Source: an uncultured Alistipes sp.
Lineage (GTDB): Bacteria > Bacteroidota > Bacteroidia > Bacteroidales > Rikenellaceae
DNA length: 8,855 nt
Assembly: GCA_937895825.1 (NCBI GenBank)
Contig: CALBKP010000036.1
Span: forward strand, 1 to 8,855
Reading direction: 5' to 3'
Shown here: positions 5,569 through 8,855 of the stretch, piece by piece
Position numbering within the stretch: the first letter of the stretch is position 1
Layout: each line of letters begins with the position of its first letter
Program-made: the position numbers and the translations under genes
Notes under the pieces: generated by a model
Databases searched by the model: none
What the model was told of the DNA's origin: nothing
The model's input: only the letters and a program-made list of their open reading frames with translations

Positions 5569-8022
5569 TTATCTACCCGACTCGGCGATCTTCTGTGTGA
5601 TCATCTTATTCAGCTCGTCAGCCTTGAGCAACTCCTCGAGGGTGAGATGCATGCGATAACGCCAGTAGTGGCGCGAGTTGGCAGGCACGTTGATACGCTC
5701 GTCGTTGGGGTTCTCGCGGCGGAGTGTACCATCCATAGCCACCCAGTCCTGCCACGGAAGCACCGTGAGCATCGCGGGCGACTTGAGGTGCATGGCTATA
5801 ACCTGCTCGGCAATCCATGGCTCGCAGAAGTAGGGAGCATCGCCCCAAGCACCAAGCACCTGGTTGTAGAAGCGCTGCGTAACGCCGCGATCCTCCTCCC
5901 ACCATGCACGCAACGGGTTCATATCGTGCGTACCCGTGGTGCAGATAGAGAGGTAGGGGTAGTCGTAGGTTGAGCCGAACTCGACCTTAGGATCCTTAGG
6001 CATGCGCTGAATCTCGAGCGAGAGAATCTGCTCTGAGGCCATCACCGAAGGTACGCAGTCGGGAATCATGCCGAGGTCCTCGCCACATACAAGCATGCCC
6101 GTAGCCTCAGTAAGAGGTGGCAGCTTCTTGAGTGCCTCCCACTGCCAGAAGTCGTTGTGACGGCGGTAGAAGAAGTCGTTATATAGGCGGTTGTAGGCCT
6201 CCTTCTGGTCGTCCGCAAGCCAGCGGTAGCAGTCGGTGGAGTATGCCGAGATGCGGGGGTGGAACTTACCCTTCTGGAGCTTATCCTCCACGAAGAGCAC
6301 GTTGTCGGTCTCGGCGATGTTACCCACATGCCAGCTCTCGAAGCGGAAGCCGTAGGATGCAATCTCGTCATAGCTATAAGGGAGTGCCGGGTTGAAGCGA
6401 CCGAGCAGTGCGTTAACGGCATCGAGCGGAATCTCCCAGATGCGGAAGAAGCCGAGGATATGGTCGATACGGTAGGCATCGAAGTACTCAGCCATCTTGA
6501 CGAAGCGTGCCTTCCACCAAGCGTAGCCATCTTCGGCCATCTTAGCCCAGTTGTATGTGGGGAAGCCCCAGTTCTGGCCCATAACCGAGAAGTCATCGGG
6601 TGGAGCACCTGCCGACGAGTCCATGTTGAAGAGCTCGGGATATACCCATGCATCGACGCTCGTGCGCGAGATACCGATAGGGATGTCGCCCTTGAGCACC
6701 ACGCCGCGTGAGTGGGCATAGTCACGCACCTCACGCAACTGCTTCGAGAGGTGGAACTGCACGAAGTAGTGGAAAGCCACCTCCGAGCTATGCTCCTTCT
6801 CGTACTTTACGGCCTTAGCCTTGGTGTACTTAGCCATCGTGCCCCACTGCGAGAAGTCGGGCGTACCCTTAGCGTCGCGCAATGCCGAGAATACGGCGTA
6901 GGGGCGCAACCACTCCTCGTTAGCCTCCATAAAGGCCTTGAACTCCTTGGATGCGAGGCACTTCTTACCCTCAGCCTCGAAGACGAGGTGCAGATACTCG
7001 GCCTTAGCATTGTTCACACGCTCGTAGTCGACCATAGGCAGCGCGTTGAGCTCCTTACCAAGGGCATCGAAGCGTGCCGCCTGAGCCTTATCCTTGAGCT
7101 TACCCACGGCAGCGAGGTGGAGGAACTGAGGATGCAGGGCAAAGGTAGAGTTGGCGTTGTAGGGGTATGAGTCCTGCCATGTGCCCGTCATCGTGGTATC
7201 GTTGATAGGTAGAATCTGGATGATAGACTGGCCAGTCTTCTCTGCCCAGTCGACCATGAGCTTGAGGTCGTAGAACTCACCCACGCCGAAGCTCTCCTCC
7301 GAGCGCAACGAGAACACGGGGATAGCGACACCTGCGCCACGCCATGGTGCCATGTCGAACTGGGGACGGAGGCCGTCGACGACGAGAGCCTCACCCTCCT
7401 GCACGCTCTCGGCGAAGTAGTAGTTCTCGCCCGACTGCCATGCCACAACGTCGCCCGAGGCGGTGTCGACGATGACAAACTTATAGGCAAAGGCCGACTT
7501 CGGGGCCTTGAGGCGCGCCGTCCAGAGGGGTGCATCGCTATCGTTCATCTGAACACCCTTCTTAACATCCCAGTTGCCGAGTGCCTTGCCGTCGCCCACG
7601 AGCACCACGTGTTGCGTAGAGCGCACCGTGGCAATGTCGGCGCGGATGGTGAGGTAGCCATCGGCTACACCCTGAGCCTTCTTACGCTTGGGGCGTGCAA
7701 AGACACCATCGGTAAACATCGACGAGTGGAACGAACGGTCGGAGGGCATATCGCCCCAGCGGTCAAGGACACGAACAGCCGTTACACCCTTATCAAGCAC
7801 GAGGTGGTGCATGCCACCCCACTCCTTACGTACTACATCGTCACCACGACGTACCTCATAGCGGTACGATAGCTCTGCGGCGGCGGTGAGCTTAAGCGCA
7901 ACATCCCAGATGCCCGAGCCGATGTAGGTCATCGGATAGGCCTTCTCCTTCGTAGCGCCAACGACAACGTACAGATCCTCTCCGTAGGCTGTCTGATACT
8001 CTAATCTAAGGTTAAGTGTCAT
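5569..8022 (-). CDS. malQ: 4-alpha-glucanotransferase (GH77, DPE2-like) with two N-terminal starch-binding domains
   Basis: An 817-residue amylomaltase that transfers alpha-1,4-glucan segments and releases glucose from maltodextrins. There is no signal peptide, so it is cytoplasmic. Two CBM20-like carbohydrate-binding domains occupy about 1-95 (IGSGIWDVALKL) and 122-215 (KALGNWDVKKG, WQSGENYYF). The GH77 barrel begins near 229 (GVAIPVFSLRSEESFGVGEF). The catalytic triad is intact: nucleophile D520 in YRIDHILGF, acid/base E648 in VCGEDLG, and D700 in TGTHDM. D520 and E648 are 128 residues apart, against about 47 in Thermus amylomaltase. This matches the insertion seen in plant DPE2-type enzymes, as do the paired CBM20 domains. 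The ATG at 8020-8022 leads straight into the first domain. It lies 35 A/T-rich bases downstream of the HAD gene stop, with no good promoter between, so the two are probably co-transcribed. The substrate partner (maltodextrin, glycogen or a soluble heteroglycan) cannot be told from sequence. Confidence 0.95.
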   Translation of the reverse strand: MTLNLRLEYQTAYGEDLYVVVGATKEKAYPMTYIGSGIWDVALKLTAAAELSYRYEVRRGDDVVRKEWGGMHHLVLDKGVTAVRVLDRWGDMPSDRSFHSSMFTDGVFARPKRKKAQGVADGYLTIRADIATVRSTQHVVLVGDGKALGNWDVKKGVQMNDSDAPLWTARLKAPKSAFAYKFVIVDTASGDVVAWQSGENYYFAESVQEGEALVVDGLRPQFDMAPWRGAGVAIPVFSLRSEESFGVGEFYDLKLMVDWAEKTGQSIIQILPINDTTMTGTWQDSYPYNANSTFALHPQFLHLAAVGKLKDKAQAARFDALGKELNALPMVDYERVNNAKAEYLHLVFEAEGKKCLASKEFKAFMEANEEWLRPYAVFSALRDAKGTPDFSQWGTMAKYTKAKAVKYEKEHSSEVAFHYFVQFHLSKQLREVRDYAHSRGVVLKGDIPIGISRTSVDAWVYPELFNMDSSAGAPPDDFSVMGQNWGFPTYNWAKMAEDGYAWWKARFVKMAEYFDAYRIDHILGFFRIWEIPLDAVNALLGRFNPALPYSYDEIASYGFRFESWHVGNIAETDNVLFVEDKLQKGKFHPRISAYSTDCYRWLADDQKEAYNRLYNDFFYRRHNDFWQWEALKKLPPLTEATGMLVCGEDLGMIPDCVPSVMASEQILSLEIQRMPKDPKVEFGSTYDYPYLSICTTGTHDMNPLRAWWEEDRGVTQRFYNQVLGAWGDAPYFCEPWIAEQVIAMHLKSPAMLTVLPWQDWVAMDGTLRRENPNDERINVPANSRHYWRYRMHLTLEELLKADELNKMITQKIAESGR

Positions 8023-8057
8023 ACCTATGTATTATAATTAGTAATTAGTAATCGGGG

Positions 8058-8654
8058 CTAAAGTAGCATTTCGCGGAGTCTCTCGCAACTGGCCTCGGGG
8101 TTGTGGTGGTCGAAGTCGAAACCCTGCCAGCCAAGCTCACGCGCCGCCGCGGCATTACACGGGCGGTCGTCGATAAAGAGTGTCTCGGCAGGCTCTATCG
8201 AGTAACGCTCCGTAAGCGTGGTGTAGATGCGCGGGTCGGGCTTCACGACATGCTCCTCGCACGATATAACCTCGCCGTCGAAGTAGGCGTAGACCTCCTT
8301 CGTGCGCAGAAACTCGATGAACTCACGCGACATGTTCGACAACACGAAGAGTCGATACCCTGCCGCCTTGAGCTCGGCGATAAGGCTCTTGGTTGCGGGG
8401 AGCTCCTCCTGTGTGGCGATGGAGCGCATAAGGTTCTTCGTAGCAAGCTCGCGGTCGCACGCATTGTACTCCGCAAGCGACGTAATGACCTCATCCATGG
8501 TGACAACGCCACGGTCATAATCCTCCCAGAACTTAGGCATCTCGGGAAGAAGTATGTACGAGAAAAACTTTATAAATTCGGGCTCAAACTTCCTCGGGTC
8601 GCGCGCAAAGACGACACCACCGAGGTCGAAGACTACATTTTTAATCTTTTCCAT
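8058..8654 (-). CDS. HAD-superfamily phosphatase, YihX-like (subfamily IA)
   Basis: A 198-residue cytoplasmic hydrolase. The ATG at 8652-8654 is preferred because motif I follows at once. An ORF extending up to 8774 would add about 40 unrelated residues encoded across the promoter. Motif I is VVFDLGGVV with nucleophile D10; the usual second Asp is Gly (G12), as in relatives reading DLGNV. The helical cap is at about 18-85. Motif II is LSN (S106 in FVLSNMS), motif III is K138 in VVKPDPRIY, and motif IV is D162-D163 in LFIDDRPCNAAAA. The overall pattern is closest to E. coli YihX, an alpha-D-glucose-1-phosphate phosphatase. That fits its place directly upstream of malQ, but the substrate is inferred only. 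A strong promoter match ends 5 bases before the ATG, so the mRNA may be leaderless. Confidence 0.88.
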   Translation of the reverse strand: MEKIKNVVFDLGGVVFARDPRKFEPEFIKFFSYILLPEMPKFWEDYDRGVVTMDEVITSLAEYNACDRELATKNLMRSIATQEELPATKSLIAELKAAGYRLFVLSNMSREFIEFLRTKEVYAYFDGEVISCEEHVVKPDPRIYTTLTERYSIEPAETLFIDDRPCNAAAARELGWQGFDFDHHNPEASCERLREMLL

Positions 8655-8659
8655 ACCCA

Positions 8660-8691
8660 CAAATATACGGATTCTTCGGGAGAAATGCAAA
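8660..8691 (-). promoter_or_regulatory. Near-perfect Bacteroidota promoter for HAD-malQ
   Basis: On the minus strand TTTG (8691-8688), a 20-base spacer and TATATTTG (8667-8660) match the TTTG-N19/21-TAnnTTTG consensus exactly. Only 5 bases (TGGGT) separate the -7 box from the HAD ATG at 8654, so transcription should begin at or within a few bases of the start codon. It is the likely promoter for both HAD and malQ. Confidence 0.7.
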
Positions 8692-8775
8692 ACTCTGCCG
8701 TCACTTTTTTGCCGAATGGTAAAATTGCATGGATGAGCGGAGGCGGAGCCGCAGAGGGAGCATACGAGTTGCACG

Positions 8776-8841
8776 GTAACGCGAGTAACGGGGGTAACGC
8801 GGTAACAGGGGTAACGCCTCTGTTACCGTGTTACTTGTTAC
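8776..8841. repeat. Cluster of GTAAC direct repeats and inverted GTTAC copies forming a hairpin
   Basis: GTAAC occurs five times at 8776, 8785, 8794, 8802 and 8811 (spacings 9, 9, 8, 9). The reverse complement GTTAC then occurs three times at 8822, 8830 and 8837. Bases 8793-8808 pair with 8820-8835 over 16 positions (two are G-T). The inner bases 8809-8812 can pair with 8816-8819, and 8784-8789 pair with 8837-8842 beyond a small internal loop. There is no T-run after the stem on the plus strand, so it is not a normal terminator. The block lies about 85 bases upstream of the HAD promoter, beyond a purine-rich stretch (8731-8760). The window ends before any gene to the right is seen. Confidence 0.75.
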
Positions 8842-8855
8842 TGGGGGAAGGGTTG

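Noticed and set aside
5416..5973. 185-codon plus-strand frame spanning the aroE end, the terminator and antisense malQ
   Set aside because: It crosses a strong bidirectional terminator and overlaps two well-supported genes; the translation shows no family features.
6066..6734. 222-codon minus-strand frame inside malQ
   Set aside because: It is out of frame with an intact, motif-complete malQ. Its Ser/Thr/Arg-rich composition is typical of a shadow frame in high-GC biased codons.
8023..8057. A/T-rich gap between HAD and malQ with two tandem TTAGTAA units, as a promoter or operator
   Set aside because: It has no TAnnTTTG and the repeat is too short to be significant; it is best read as an intra-operon spacer.
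8655..8774. N-terminal extension of the HAD protein to an ATG at 8774
   Set aside because: The extra 40 residues resemble no HAD sequence and are encoded across an exact promoter match; the ATG at 8654 leads directly into motif I.
8733..8855. Plus-strand reading frame from the ATG at 8733, open to the window edge (41 codons)
   Set aside because: It is low-complexity and encoded by the GTAAC repeats, with no recognisable domain; it could only be judged with sequence beyond the window.

Overview
The window looks like ordinary chromosomal DNA of a Bacteroidota bacterium, most likely of the order Bacteroidales. The moderately high GC and strongly biased codon use would fit an Alistipes-like genome, but the genus is a guess. 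The lineage call rests on three things. There are several good matches to the Bacteroidota promoter (TTTG, about 20 bases, TAnnTTTG). There is a small PUR-domain (DUF3276-type) protein typical of this phylum. There is also a GH77 enzyme of the starch-binding, DPE2-like kind common in Bacteroidales. Shine-Dalgarno sequences are weak or absent before most genes, which also fits.

Layout, left to right. (1) Bases 2-931 hold the 3' two thirds of hisS (histidyl-tRNA synthetase), followed after 7 bases by a secreted S41 processing protease (939-2483); the two are probably co-transcribed. (2) A 131-base gap carries a promoter for a single-gene unit, the PUR-family nucleic-acid-binding protein (2615-2944), closed by a strong intrinsic terminator. 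(3) An MnmA-type tRNA 2-thiouridylase (3000-4010) starts only 8 bases after that terminator. (4) A promoter in the last codons of mnmA and the short gap after it probably drives yqaA-aroE (4050-5506). These are a VTT/DedA-like membrane protein and shikimate dehydrogenase, overlapping by one base. (5) A bidirectional terminator (5511-5546) separates them from a convergent minus-strand pair: a HAD phosphatase (8058-8654) followed by the 4-alpha-glucanotransferase malQ (5569-8022). (6) The right edge (8655-8855) holds the HAD promoter, a purine-rich stretch and a cluster of GTAAC/GTTAC repeats able to fold into a long hairpin.

Most genes are housekeeping: translation (HisRS, MnmA), envelope proteolysis (S41), aromatic amino acid synthesis (AroE) and glucan metabolism (MalQ plus a possible sugar phosphatase). 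I see no insertion sequence, CRISPR array, tRNA, rRNA or clear defence system, and nothing I would call a new multi-gene system. The points most worth a second look are the terminal repeat/hairpin, a probable leaderless mRNA for the HAD gene, the terminator directly before mnmA, and the malQ-HAD pairing.
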